Below are positions 1 to 7,937 of a stretch of DNA of 64,000 bases, in pieces. The stretch is from an uncultured bacterium (GTDB taxonomy: Bacteria > Vulcanimicrobiota > Xenobia > Xenobiales > Xenobiaceae), in contig CAKUBG010000005.1 of assembly GCA_934636825.1 (NCBI GenBank), forward strand, positions 52,390 to 116,389. Reading direction: 5' to 3'. Both the position numbers and the translations under genes were made by a program. Each line of letters begins with the position of its first letter. Within the stretch, counting starts at the first letter, position 1. The notes under the pieces were generated by a model. That model made no database searches. It was not told the origin of the DNA and worked only from the letters and a program-made list of their open reading frames with translations.

Positions 1-166
1 ATTTAGCTTTGTCGCTGTTGGTGATGATTAAGTTTACAGGGCCGTTGTTGGAGGAAGCAACAAAAGTTTCCTCGGGCTGTTTCTCAACGGGGGCCTGGGT
101 AGGAGCGGACTTCGCACTGGTGTAAATCTGCGAAGTAGGAGCGCTCATAGTTGGACGAATTTCCAT
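1..166 (-). CDS. N-terminal part of an unknown protein (cut by window edge)
   Basis: Only the first 55 codons are in the window; the gene continues past position 1. The ATG at 166-164 is preceded on the minus strand by AAAGGAG, a good ribosome binding site. The visible N-terminus is rich in Ser, Thr, Ala and Pro, has no hydrophobic signal peptide, and becomes more regular near the edge (NGPVNLIITNSDKAK). No family is recognisable. Its composition resembles the N-terminus of the signal-less alpha-amylase at 52175-53821. Confidence 0.7.
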   Translation of the reverse strand, partial: MEIRPTMSAPTSQIYTSAKSAPTQAPVEKQPEETFVASSNNGPVNLIITNSDKAK

Positions 167-197
167 TAGTGAAACTCCTTTCAGTAGCGGGAGAACT

Positions 198-216
198 AAT
201 GAGATTGATTCTCAGT
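198..216. promoter_or_regulatory. possible Fur-like operator
   Basis: TGAGA-TTGAT-TCTCA (200-214) is an interrupted palindrome lying 34 bases upstream of the start of the left-edge gene. It resembles half of a Fur box, but no Fur gene is visible here, so this is a weak suggestion. Confidence 0.25.
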
Positions 217-497
217 AGTAATCTTTTACAAAACAACTTCTTAATCATATTATCATTAGATGGGGGTCAATTCTTATTTAAAATGTGAACATTATGTCAA
301 CAAAAGTATGATTGTGCCTACAATTTGTCTTTATCTCCATCTTTTGCTTGATTAAATATGCGGAATGAATGGTTCATTGTATATTTTCTTTGATAATTAA
401 ACTTGATACGGGAATCAGTCAAGCCCTTTTTTGAATAGACCTATCTGTGACCTTAGGGAAGGAAAGACCGCGCTTTTTGTGCAATGTTGCGCGAACT

Positions 498-1265
498 ATG
501 AACAGCGTATCGAGTACAGAATCAAATAATAATAATCAACTTCTTTCGGTAACAGAATTTGCTGCTGCTATAGGAAAAACTGAACGCCAGGTTTATCGTT
601 ATGTAAGTCAGGGGCGCGTAGCTTCTCAAGAAGGCGTGGGCAGAGGCGGAGTGCGTATTCCCGAAAGTGAAGTCGCCAAATTTTTAGATGGAAATAATAA
701 TAGCGCTTCCGGAGCTTGGACACGTGTGCGCGGAGCCAGACGCAGTCGGGAAGACTACTTTGAAGACAATTTGGAAAGTATGTCTTTAGGCCGAGATGAA
801 CTGGCCAAAGAGAGTGAAAACGAGGCTAAAAATACTTCGGAAGATAAGCCTTCAGCAGCTTCTTTTGAATATATAGAAGCTTCAGAAGAGCCTGAAGAGG
901 AAGCTCTTAAGGAAGAGGCTCAAGATGTCGAGCCGTCTCCTGAGCCCCATTTCCCTACCAGTGTGCCTTTAGAGCGCCATGAAGCGGCCGTTATGCGTTT
1001 AGGCTATATGCAAAGTCAGCTTGAGCAAGTACAGCGTCTTTTAACTGATGGGACTCAAAAAGACAAAGAAAAAGACGAAAAGCTTCAAGCTATGGTTAAG
1101 GATCTGGACGAAGCTCAGCGTGAAATTTTGCGTTTAGGAGCCAAAATCGAAGTGGCTAACGAAAGTAAAAAAGAAGCTGAAATGAGAGCTAATCAACTGG
1201 CTGTAAGGTTAGAAGATGCCGAGCGTAGAGCTAACTTGCCCTGGTGGAAGCGTGTATTTATTTAG
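498..1265 (+). CDS. helix-turn-helix (MerR/excisionase-like) protein with C-terminal coiled coil
   Basis: A 255-residue protein. Residues about 15-66 form an excisionase/MerR-type helix-turn-helix (LSVTEFAAAIGKTERQVYRY, then a wing with VRIPESEVAKFL). An acidic, probably disordered linker follows (about 85-155). A long charged heptad-rich segment (about 158-245) looks like a coiled coil, and the protein ends in LPWWKRVFI. The reading frame is open from a GTG at 447; the ATG at 498 is preferred because the product then starts just before the DNA-binding domain, but neither start has a strong ribosome binding site. No catalytic domain is present. It is probably a DNA-binding regulator or scaffold that oligomerises through the coiled coil; the target is unknown. 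Confidence 0.75.
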   Translation: MNSVSSTESNNNNQLLSVTEFAAAIGKTERQVYRYVSQGRVASQEGVGRGGVRIPESEVAKFLDGNNNSASGAWTRVRGARRSREDYFEDNLESMSLGRDELAKESENEAKNTSEDKPSAASFEYIEASEEPEEEALKEEAQDVEPSPEPHFPTSVPLERHEAAVMRLGYMQSQLEQVQRLLTDGTQKDKEKDEKLQAMVKDLDEAQREILRLGAKIEVANESKKEAEMRANQLAVRLEDAERRANLPWWKRVFI

Positions 1266-1375
1266 TAATAAATTGCAAAAAAATAAAGGTTATCTGTGCA
1301 AGGGCTTAAATAACCAACCTAGGGGGAGAGATGAAGCTATTAGCTTCTATATCTTAGGGAGGTGTCGTAAATAAT

Positions 1376-1753
1376 ATGAGCAGAGAGTTCTATATTTGCC
1401 GCGAGTGCGGAGCTATTGTAGGAACTATGGAGCCTATCAAGGCTGAACTGGTTTGCAATGGCCACCCTATGGAGCGCCTTGAAGCCGGTTCTGTAGATGC
1501 TTCTAAAGAAAAACATGTTCCGGCCGTTACTGTCGAGGGCAATAGAGTGGAAGTTCAAGTTGGCAGCGTGTTGCACCCTTCTATTCCTGCCCATTACATT
1601 CCCTGGGTCTACTTGGAAACAGAAAAAGGTGGGCAGCGCAAGTCTATTAAGCCAGGCGAAGAGCCCAAAGTCGTTTTTGAATTGGTAGATGATAAGCCTG
1701 TGCGTGTTTATGCCTATTGCAACTTACACGGTTTGTGGGTAACTGATATCTAG
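1376..1753 (+). CDS. dfx: desulfoferrodoxin-type superoxide reductase
   Basis: A 125-residue cytoplasmic enzyme that reduces superoxide to hydrogen peroxide, typical of anaerobes. The catalytic iron site is complete: E45-K46-H47, H67, H73, C115 and H118 match the His4-Cys ligand set. The N-terminal desulforedoxin-like domain is short of ligands: C8-x2-C11 and C27 are present, but the usual second Cys of the CC pair is Asn28, so centre I may not bind iron normally. A GGGAGG lies about 14 bases before the ATG, a rather long spacing. The gene is monocistronic, followed by a strong terminator at 1816-1853. Confidence 0.93.
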   Translation: MSREFYICRECGAIVGTMEPIKAELVCNGHPMERLEAGSVDASKEKHVPAVTVEGNRVEVQVGSVLHPSIPAHYIPWVYLETEKGGQRKSIKPGEEPKVVFELVDDKPVRVYAYCNLHGLWVTDI

Positions 1754-1815
1754 TTTATTGCGAACTGTCTTTGAACAGCTTTTGAAATTATTAAAGCTGT
1801 TTTTGCTTATCAATG

Positions 1816-1853
1816 AAAAAGACCATCCTTTTTTGTGGGTGGTCTTTTTTTTA
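1816..1853. terminator. bidirectional intrinsic terminator
   Basis: Hairpin GACCATCC / GGGTGGTC flanked by an A-run on the left and a T-run on the right. It lies between the convergent superoxide reductase and the 231-residue membrane protein and can serve both. Confidence 0.85.
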
Positions 1854-1877
1854 TTGATAATTTTTTTTCTACACTGA

Positions 1878-2573
1878 CTAGAGCATAGCCACTTTACTTG
1901 AAAGCTTGGCGGAAGCTCTCTCTTTATACTGGGGTAGGTATTCTTTCAAAACTTCGCTGTTAGGATACTTGGCAGCCAGTTTGTCATAAATTTGGATAGC
2001 TTGCGCGGCTTTATTTTGAGCGTCGCAAAGGCTGTACTCAATATGGGCCAAAGCTGTAGTTACTACAAAAGAGTTGGGGTATTTGGCAATAAACTCTTGC
2101 ATAGTTTGGGGGACGCGCTTGACGTCGAGAGCTTTTTCGCTCATGTAGCCGTCCAAGTCTTTGGGGTTGCGCTTTTCGTAGGCAGTCTTAAGATCAATTT
2201 CCAAGAGCACCAAATGCTGCCAGGCTTGACGATCTGAAGGATCTACTTTTGCTACTACTGCGCTGTTGCCGAAGGTCTTCTCATTCTCTATGTAAAGAGG
2301 CTGTTCCAAAACTTCGCTCTTATAGCGGGCGAAAGTCATAGCTTTTACCAAGTCGTGAGTGGCCAAATCTTCTTGAATATATTTGTCACTTTCGTCCTTA
2401 TCTACGATGACGAGGTGGCCTTGCTTTACCTTTTGAGTTAAGTCTTTAGAGAAGAGGGCTGTTACATCCCTTTTGCCAACAAACGAACTGGTGTTCGTAT
2501 CGGAACCGAAGAACATGTTGACAATCCATAGCAACACTGCAAAAACTATTATGATTTTAACAAATTTTACCAT
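1878..2573 (-). CDS. membrane-anchored protein with TPR-like C-terminus, unknown function
   Basis: 231 residues. A single N-terminal hydrophobic helix (about residues 5-22, IIIVFAVLLWIVNMFFG) anchors an otherwise soluble, lysine/glutamate-rich protein outside the membrane. The C-terminal half (FIAKYPNSFVVTTALAHIEYSL ... YDKLAAKYPNSEVLKEYLPQYKE, in pieces) has the helix-pair spacing and 'A-KYPNS' phrase of tetratricopeptide-like repeats. The ribosome binding site is weak (purine-rich GAGAGAGAG). The gene stands alone and runs convergently into the superoxide reductase terminator. Function unknown; a periplasmic scaffold is a reasonable guess. Confidence 0.75.
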   Translation of the reverse strand: MVKFVKIIIVFAVLLWIVNMFFGSDTNTSSFVGKRDVTALFSKDLTQKVKQGHLVIVDKDESDKYIQEDLATHDLVKAMTFARYKSEVLEQPLYIENEKTFGNSAVVAKVDPSDRQAWQHLVLLEIDLKTAYEKRNPKDLDGYMSEKALDVKRVPQTMQEFIAKYPNSFVVTTALAHIEYSLCDAQNKAAQAIQIYDKLAAKYPNSEVLKEYLPQYKERASAKLSSKVAML

Positions 2574-2812
2574 AGCTCTCTCTCTTAGGCAGCATCACGC
2601 CGCATCTTGCATCTACCTGAATCGCGTTTTCGAGGGGAACCATCAAGCTAAAAACTGCTATTTCAGCTTGGGGCAAAAACGCTACAACGTGATATTATAC
2701 TAATTTACATATTATCCCACTAAAAATTTAATAATCTAGGGTTAATACTAAGTTTTGCAAAGGGCCAATTCTCCCTTTTTGCTTAATTAAATCTTAAAAT
2801 CGGCATAAAGCA

Positions 2813-2850
2813 AGAGCGCTCACCTTTTTTGGGGGAAGGACGAGCGCTCT
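2813..2850. terminator. hairpin downstream of the lipoprotein gene
   Basis: AGAGCGCTC (2813-2821) and GAGCGCTCT (2842-2850) form a perfect 9-bp stem just after the stop of the minus-strand lipoprotein. The following T-run is poor, so terminator function is likely but not certain. The rest of 2574-2884 is AT-rich with nothing else recognised. Confidence 0.55.
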
Positions 2851-2884
2851 CAAATATCAGAAAAGATCCGAAGCTTTAGACAGA

Positions 2885-4480
2885 TTAATTGCCAGCTTCC
2901 AAATTAACATCTTTGCTGTAAGAGTAGATGTGACTCTTTTCAGTAAAGTCGCTATCCCAGTTCCAGTGAGTAGTAAACAAGAACTGGACAGGATAAGAAG
3001 TTTCGGAAGCTTGACCTGTAAGAGCTATCAAGCCAAAAGGATCGACAATCTTCTCTAAGAGATCAACATCAGACTTGTTGACGATCTTTTTGCTCTTAGC
3101 ATCGTAACGGCAGAAGCTAAGGGTGCCTTGCAAGTCATCAACGTTGTATTTGGTGCTAGTTCCGGTAGTCAAATAGGCAATATCTAAATAACGTTTGTCG
3201 TTCTGATCCAAAGGATTGGTAAAGGTAACGTTAACTGGGTATTGCAACTGATCGAGGATAAGGGTGTATTTGCCGTCGTTGTTTTGCAAGTTTTGCAAAC
3301 TGTCGATATATTTACTGTCAAATTTGTAAATCCAGAGAGCGCCCTTGTTGTCGGCGGAGCTGGCTTTACCGTATTTGTCTAAAGCGAAACCGCTGGCAAT
3401 GGTAAGGTATTGGTTGCTCTCTCCATCATTGTCAGTTACACCGGAAGTCCAGGCAAAATCATAAGGATTTTGCAAGTCAATATTTTTATCTTCAGGTTGA
3501 ATATAGTTTACGTATTTTTTAGCAGTGGCAGCCAACGGGTATTTGCTATCGCCTCTAAAAGCTGTCAAGCTGTTATTATTGGCGAAGAAGTAGATTTTGT
3601 TGTCTCCCTGACAAGTTACGGTTACCCAGGGGCCTTCATTGGCTTTTATTACAGCTGGGTAATTTAAGGTTAATCCGGCAAATACGTTACCGCAATTGGC
3701 AAGGTTACCGCTCAGATCTGCCAGTTTACCGTTATCGAAGATCTTTTCGTCAAAAGCGACAAATTTAACTGATCCTGTCTCTGCATAATCTGTATAGAAC
3801 AGAGTGTTGATGGCATCGTCTCCACGATTGAAACTGCTGCTGCCAAATGAACAGGTCAGAGGACAAGTCGCTGTTAAATTGGTTCCACAATCAAATACGT
3901 TGACGGCTCTAGCTTCTTTCCAACCTTCTTTGCGAGCGCCCAGATCCATCAAATAGACGGCTTTGGTAGTGCCTAAATCGGTGACAGCTAAATAGAGATG
4001 ATCGTCAGTCTTATCATCTGCAGTGCCCATATTATCAATAATACCGGTAATATAGTAGGGGTTAGCCAAGTCACCTTTGGTATAACCGTTGCCGTTGCGA
4101 ATTTTGATAGTTACTTCTTGGGGATCGGCCTCTTTGTCGGTAGTGCTATACTTCAAAAGCCTATATTTGCACTGCTGATCGCTCATGCCGGCGCCACCGA
4201 CGGTGAAACCTTGGACAGTGTAAACGTTGTTGCTATCGTCTACATACTGATAAACAGGGTTACGAAGATCGCCTGTATTGACGACGTCGTAGGCTTTATC
4301 GTCAGGATCGTCCGGAGTAGGAGGAACCGGAGTAGAGGTTCCTGTGGGAGTGGAGCGAGTACCGGTAGGGAAGGGATCCAGCACGCCCATACCGCTGCCT
4401 GTGCCTCCGCAACCGATTACTGAGAGAGATACCGCTGATAGAACTGAAAAGATGGCAATGCCTAATCCGTGCCTCACCAT
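2885..4480 (-). CDS. large secreted lipoprotein, unknown function
   Basis: 531 residues. A type II signal peptide ends in the lipobox V-I-G-C24, so the mature protein should be lipidated at Cys24 and membrane-tethered outside the cytoplasm. A Gly/Pro/Thr-rich tether (residues about 25-60) leads to a roughly 470-residue body with many short beta-strand-like stretches, Asp/Asn-rich turns and aromatic residues, suggesting a beta-propeller or other all-beta fold; no catalytic motif is apparent. AGGAGG three bases before the ATG supports the start. It stands alone with its own hairpin terminator. Family not recognised. Confidence 0.8.
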   Translation of the reverse strand: MVRHGLGIAIFSVLSAVSLSVIGCGGTGSGMGVLDPFPTGTRSTPTGTSTPVPPTPDDPDDKAYDVVNTGDLRNPVYQYVDDSNNVYTVQGFTVGGAGMSDQQCKYRLLKYSTTDKEADPQEVTIKIRNGNGYTKGDLANPYYITGIIDNMGTADDKTDDHLYLAVTDLGTTKAVYLMDLGARKEGWKEARAVNVFDCGTNLTATCPLTCSFGSSSFNRGDDAINTLFYTDYAETGSVKFVAFDEKIFDNGKLADLSGNLANCGNVFAGLTLNYPAVIKANEGPWVTVTCQGDNKIYFFANNNSLTAFRGDSKYPLAATAKKYVNYIQPEDKNIDLQNPYDFAWTSGVTDNDGESNQYLTIASGFALDKYGKASSADNKGALWIYKFDSKYIDSLQNLQNNDGKYTLILDQLQYPVNVTFTNPLDQNDKRYLDIAYLTTGTSTKYNVDDLQGTLSFCRYDAKSKKIVNKSDVDLLEKIVDPFGLIALTGQASETSYPVQFLFTTHWNWDSDFTEKSHIYSYSKDVNLEAGN

Positions 4481-4643
4481 TTACCTCCTGGCAATATATA
4501 ATGCTAAAATTTTTGTATTTTAAGCCTTCTGGCAAGCTAAATTGCCAGGGAACATTCGTGCTAAAAAGGGCGGATCTTACCGCGTGTCAAGTGAAAAAGA
4601 AAAATAAATATAAGTCACGATAAAAGCTGCCCAAAACAAAACG

Positions 4644-4680
4644 AGCCCGGCCTGAGCTCAGATACCCAAGCGGCCGGGCT
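4644..4680. terminator. GC-rich hairpin terminator
   Basis: AGCCCGGCC / GGCCGGGCT form a perfect 9-bp stem, followed on the minus strand by CGTTTTGTTTT. It is the second of two hairpins after the EF-G paralogue gene. Confidence 0.7.
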
Positions 4681-4720
4681 GTATTTGCTTGAAAAGCAAA
4701 AAATAGCTTCACTTTAACAA

Positions 4721-4762
4721 ATAAAGTTTCCCCAACCTTTAGGGAAAAAGGGGAAACTTTAT
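4721..4762. terminator. terminator of the EF-G paralogue operon
   Basis: ATAAAGTTTCCCC (4721-4733) and GGGGAAACTTTAT (4750-4762) form a perfect 13-bp stem 20 bases beyond the EF-G paralogue stop codon. Confidence 0.8.
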
Positions 4763-4782
4763 CTGCTTGATTTATCGCAAAA

Positions 4783-6855
4783 CTACTTCTCAGCAGCAGC
4801 CTTAGCTTCGGCAATTACTTGCTCGGCTACCATGGGCGGGGTCTCTTCGTAGTGGTCAAATTCCATAATGAAGGAGCCACGACCCTGGGTGATACTGCGT
4901 AAGTCGATAGCGTAGCGCTGCATTTCAGCCAAAGGAACCTGGGCTTTAATGCACTGCAAGCCGTTACCGATAGGATCCATACCACTGATACGACCGCGTT
5001 TGGAGTTGAGGTCGCCGATTACATCGCCCATATAGGAGTCGGGAACGGTAACTTCGACATTGACGATAGGCTCTAAGATGACGGGCTTAGCCTTGGGGGC
5101 GCCGTTCTTGAAAGCTTGCATACCGGCAATTTGGAAGGCCATATCGGAAGAGTCTACTTCGTGCATCTTACCGTCGTAAAGGCGAACTTTTACGTCTACT
5201 ACAGGGTTGCCGGCCAAAATACCGCTTTCCATAGCTTTACGTACGCCTTTTTCTACAGCGGGGATGTAGTTCTTGGAAACTACGCCGCCGACGATATTGT
5301 CTTCGAAGACGAAACCGCTGCCGGAAGGAAGACCGCTGATTTCAATAGCGACTTGACCAAACTGACCGCGACCACCGGCTTGCTTCTTGTGACGGTATTC
5401 TTCGGAAACCTTACCTTTAAGGGTCTCGCGATAAGGAATCTTGCGGGCGTAAAGTTCTACGTCCACACCCATTCTCTTGAGGCGCTCTACGCAAAGATCG
5501 AGTTGCACATCGCCGATACCGGTGAGAATGCTCTGGTGAGTCTCTTCTACGCGCTCGAGTTCGAGGGTAGGATCTTCTTGGAGCAAGCGCTGCAAGTTGG
5601 CGGAAAGCTTATCTTCGTCAGCTTTGGACTTGGCTCTAATAGCTCTGGAGAAGAAAGGACGAGGCAAATCTAATCCAGGAAGAGTGACTTTGCGGGAAGC
5701 GTCGCAAAGAGTGTCGCCGGTAGCGGAAGCGCCCAAACGACCTACGGCTACGATGTCACCGGCGGGAGCTTCGGAGATCTTCTCTTGGCTCTTACCACGA
5801 ATGGAGAGCAAGTTGCCGATCTTTTCGTCGATACCGCGAGCTAAGTTGTGCAAGGTGGTATCGGGACGTAAAGTACCGGCGAAGACGCGCATATAGGAAA
5901 TCTTTCCTACGTAGGGGTCGGAACTGGTTTTGAAGATGAGAGCTACGGCGGGAGCCTTAGAATCGGCAGCAATTTCTACATCATTGCCATCAGCATCTTT
6001 AGCCACAGAAACGGCGGTAGGGGCGGGAGCGTAATTGACAACGGCGTCGGCCAATAAGCTGATGCCTTTGAGAGTTACGGAAGAACCGCACAGGGCGGGA
6101 ACTACGGAACCGTTAGCAATTAAGATCTTGAGACCGGCTTTAATCTCTTCAGTAGAGAGCTCCATGGCCTCAAAGAATTTTTCGGTGAGTTCATCAGTAG
6201 CTTCGGCGGCAGCTTCTACGAGCTGTTCGCGGTGCTCTTCTACTTCGTCAGCCATGTCGGCGGGAATTTCAATTTCGGTGGCTACACCCTTAGCGTCGAA
6301 AGAGTAGGCTTTCTGATCGATCAAGTCTACTACGCCGCTGAAACTCTCGGCAGCGCCGATAGGAAGCTGGATAGGTACTACGCGAGCGCCTTTGAGCTTC
6401 TCTTTGGCTTCATCCATTAAGTGATGGAAGTTGGCATTCTCTTTGTCCATCTTGTTGACGAACATGATGCGAGCTTTAGAGCGAGCTTCGCAAGAATCCC
6501 AAATCTTTTCCATACCTACTTCGGTGCCGGAGTTGGCAGCAGCTACCAAAATAGCGCAGTCGACAACTCTGAGGGCGCCGAGGCTCTCGGACACGAAGTC
6601 GAAGAATCCTGGGGTGTCGATAATGTTTACTTTATTTTCTTTCCACTCGATAGGAACTACGGCGGAAAATACACTCATAGCGCGTTTGATTTCGTCGGGA
6701 TCGAAGTCGGCGACGGTGTTGCCGTTTTCGACTTTTCCGAGTCTGTCAATGACGCCAGAGCAATAAAGCAAAGCTTCGGCTAAAGAAGTTTTGCCGGCTC
6801 CCTGGTGGCCGAACAATCCAATATTGCGAATCTTTTCTGTGGAATAAATGTTCAC
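4783..6855 (-). CDS. elongation factor G paralogue (EF-G2/FusA2-like GTPase)
   Basis: 690 residues, full EF-G length. GTPase motifs: P-loop G16-HQGAGKT23, G2 region RAMSV (residues 58-62) in place of the canonical RGITI, G3 D80-TPGF with FFDF instead of the canonical HVDF, and G4 N134-KMD137. EF-G domains II-V follow, including the domain IV segment (KKQAGGRGQFGQV) and domain V (QGRGSF). The changed G2/G3 residues and the lack of rpsL/rpsG/tuf neighbours mark it as the EF-G-like second paralogue rather than housekeeping FusA; its exact role in translation is not established. The start is GTG at 6855 with GGAGGG eight bases upstream. It is cotranscribed with the small gene 33 bases upstream. 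Confidence 0.92.
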   Translation of the reverse strand: MNIYSTEKIRNIGLFGHQGAGKTSLAEALLYCSGVIDRLGKVENGNTVADFDPDEIKRAMSVFSAVVPIEWKENKVNIIDTPGFFDFVSESLGALRVVDCAILVAAANSGTEVGMEKIWDSCEARSKARIMFVNKMDKENANFHHLMDEAKEKLKGARVVPIQLPIGAAESFSGVVDLIDQKAYSFDAKGVATEIEIPADMADEVEEHREQLVEAAAEATDELTEKFFEAMELSTEEIKAGLKILIANGSVVPALCGSSVTLKGISLLADAVVNYAPAPTAVSVAKDADGNDVEIAADSKAPAVALIFKTSSDPYVGKISYMRVFAGTLRPDTTLHNLARGIDEKIGNLLSIRGKSQEKISEAPAGDIVAVGRLGASATGDTLCDASRKVTLPGLDLPRPFFSRAIRAKSKADEDKLSANLQRLLQEDPTLELERVEETHQSILTGIGDVQLDLCVERLKRMGVDVELYARKIPYRETLKGKVSEEYRHKKQAGGRGQFGQVAIEISGLPSGSGFVFEDNIVGGVVSKNYIPAVEKGVRKAMESGILAGNPVVDVKVRLYDGKMHEVDSSDMAFQIAGMQAFKNGAPKAKPVILEPIVNVEVTVPDSYMGDVIGDLNSKRGRISGMDPIGNGLQCIKAQVPLAEMQRYAIDLRSITQGRGSFIMEFDHYEETPPMVAEQVIAEAKAAAEK

Positions 6856-6888
6856 TAGCGGTCCCTCCGTACCGGGCGGGTTAAATAA

Positions 6889-7122
6889 TTATTCTGCTGT
6901 AGCAGTGGTTTCTTCGGCAGCAGTCTCTACAGCGGCTTCTGCGGGTTTGTTTTTGGGCTGATAACCTTCACGGTACTCAATGGGGATAAATTTGCCTTCT
7001 TTAACGGCAACTTCTCTGAGCCATCTGGCGCCGCCAATGCGGACCCAATCCTGACCTTCGATAGGAGCGCAGGATTTGCGGCATTTAGCTGGGGCGTTCT
7101 TTTTCGGCTTAGCAACAGACAT
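6889..7122 (-). CDS. small basic protein upstream of the EF-G paralogue, unknown
   Basis: 77 residues: a Lys-rich N-terminus with two Cys (C14, C18), a central segment (DWVRIGGARWLREVAVKEGK) that could be a small beta-sheet, and a low-complexity Ala/Glu/Thr tail. GGAGG lies about 13 bases before the ATG. The 33-base gap to the EF-G paralogue, and a leader hairpin and promoter upstream, suggest a two-gene operon, so a translation-related role is possible. No family recognised. Confidence 0.7.
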   Translation of the reverse strand: MSVAKPKKNAPAKCRKSCAPIEGQDWVRIGGARWLREVAVKEGKFIPIEYREGYQPKNKPAEAAVETAAEETTATAE

Positions 7123-7147
7123 TTTAAATTAATACCTCCGTATTATA

Positions 7148-7190
7148 GGCGCCGACACCGCAACTCCATGCCTAGAAAGTCGGTGGGCGC
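7148..7190 (-). other. leader hairpin of the small-protein/EF-G2 operon
   Basis: In the 5' leader of the operon, GCGCCcaCCGAC pairs imperfectly with GTGTCGGCGCC across about 20 bases, just inside the predicted transcript start and just before the ribosome binding site. It could regulate or stabilise the message. It matches no riboswitch I know. Confidence 0.4.
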
Positions 7191-7195
7191 AGAAA

Positions 7196-7223
7196 CTTAT
7201 AATGAAACGATATTATTACACAA
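7196..7223 (-). promoter_or_regulatory. predicted sigma-70-type promoter
   Basis: On the minus strand TTGTGT (7223-7218) and TATAAG (7201-7196) are separated by 16 bases. Transcription would begin at the leader hairpin and read into the small gene and EF-G paralogue. Confidence 0.4.
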
Positions 7224-7334
7224 ATTCAGTGAATTTTCAAAATTCCGTAAGCTTTTCTTTTAGCTCAGCTTTTATCCTTCCTAAAAGCGTAGTAATTTTA
7301 TGTCAAATCAAAGCAAAGCAAGGTACGGTTTTAA

Positions 7335-7730
7335 TTATTCGGCAGTATAGGCGATAGCTTCAATTTCCACTTTTACTCCCTTAGGCAAAGCGGCAGCCTG
7401 AATAGCTGAGCGAGCTGGAGCGTTCTCTGTAAAAAAGCGGGCGTAGACTTGATTAAAATCGGCAAAATCGGCCATGTCGCTCAAAAAGCAAGTCGTTTTG
7501 AGGACGCAGTTTAGATTACTACCGGCTTTTTCCAAAACTTTTTGCAAATTTTTGAGAACTTGTTCTGTTTGTTCAACTGTTGTGTTACCTACAATGGCTC
7601 CACTTTCCGGATGCAAAGGAATTTGACCTGAGCAAAAGATCAGGGAGCCCAAACGTACAGCTTGAGAATAAGGGCCAATAGCTTTGGGCGCTTGCTCGGT
7701 GGCAATAACTTCATGTTTGCTTGTGCTCAT
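7335..7730 (-). CDS. ridA: RidA family enamine/imine deaminase
   Basis: 131 residues, normal for the family. RidA hydrolyses reactive enamine/imine intermediates released by PLP enzymes such as threonine dehydratase. Family features are complete: IGPYSQAV near the N-terminus (18-25), SGQIPL (34-39), FLSDMADFADFN, and the C-terminal PARSAIQAAALPKG stretch carrying the conserved Arg107, followed by VEIEAIA. It acts as a soluble cytoplasmic trimer. It is a single-gene unit, with a purine-rich site (GGAGAAAG) before the ATG. Confidence 0.95.
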   Translation of the reverse strand: MSTSKHEVIATEQAPKAIGPYSQAVRLGSLIFCSGQIPLHPESGAIVGNTTVEQTEQVLKNLQKVLEKAGSNLNCVLKTTCFLSDMADFADFNQVYARFFTENAPARSAIQAAALPKGVKVEIEAIAYTAE

Positions 7731-7847
7731 AATCTTTCTCCTTAAAATAAATAAGCTAATTTGTCGTCAATTTCCATGACTGGCAAGGGATACCTTTTGT
7801 GACGTCTTGAGCCATGGGGAGTATGTCAAACTGTGCTTAAGCGTCTA

Positions 7848-7910
7848 GCCGCCGACAGAGTAGAAGCAATTCTCGGGGGAAGCCAGAGCTGAATTGTAGA
7901 AATCGGCGGC
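7848..7910. repeat. GCCGCCGA inverted repeat
   Basis: GCCGCCGA (7848-7855) and TCGGCGGC (7903-7910) flank a 47-base loop directly upstream of the DUF2723 gene. The same arms recur at 52103-52140; related motifs lie at 7151, 14188, 20810 and 56610. It may be a leader structure or a small dispersed palindrome. Confidence 0.5.
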
Positions 7911-7937
7911 CATTTTAATATGCTGTGAGCGCTTGTC

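Noticed and set aside
4587..4814. Minus-strand frame downstream of the EF-G paralogue
   Set aside because: It reads through two terminator hairpins and overlaps the EF-G stop; no independent support.
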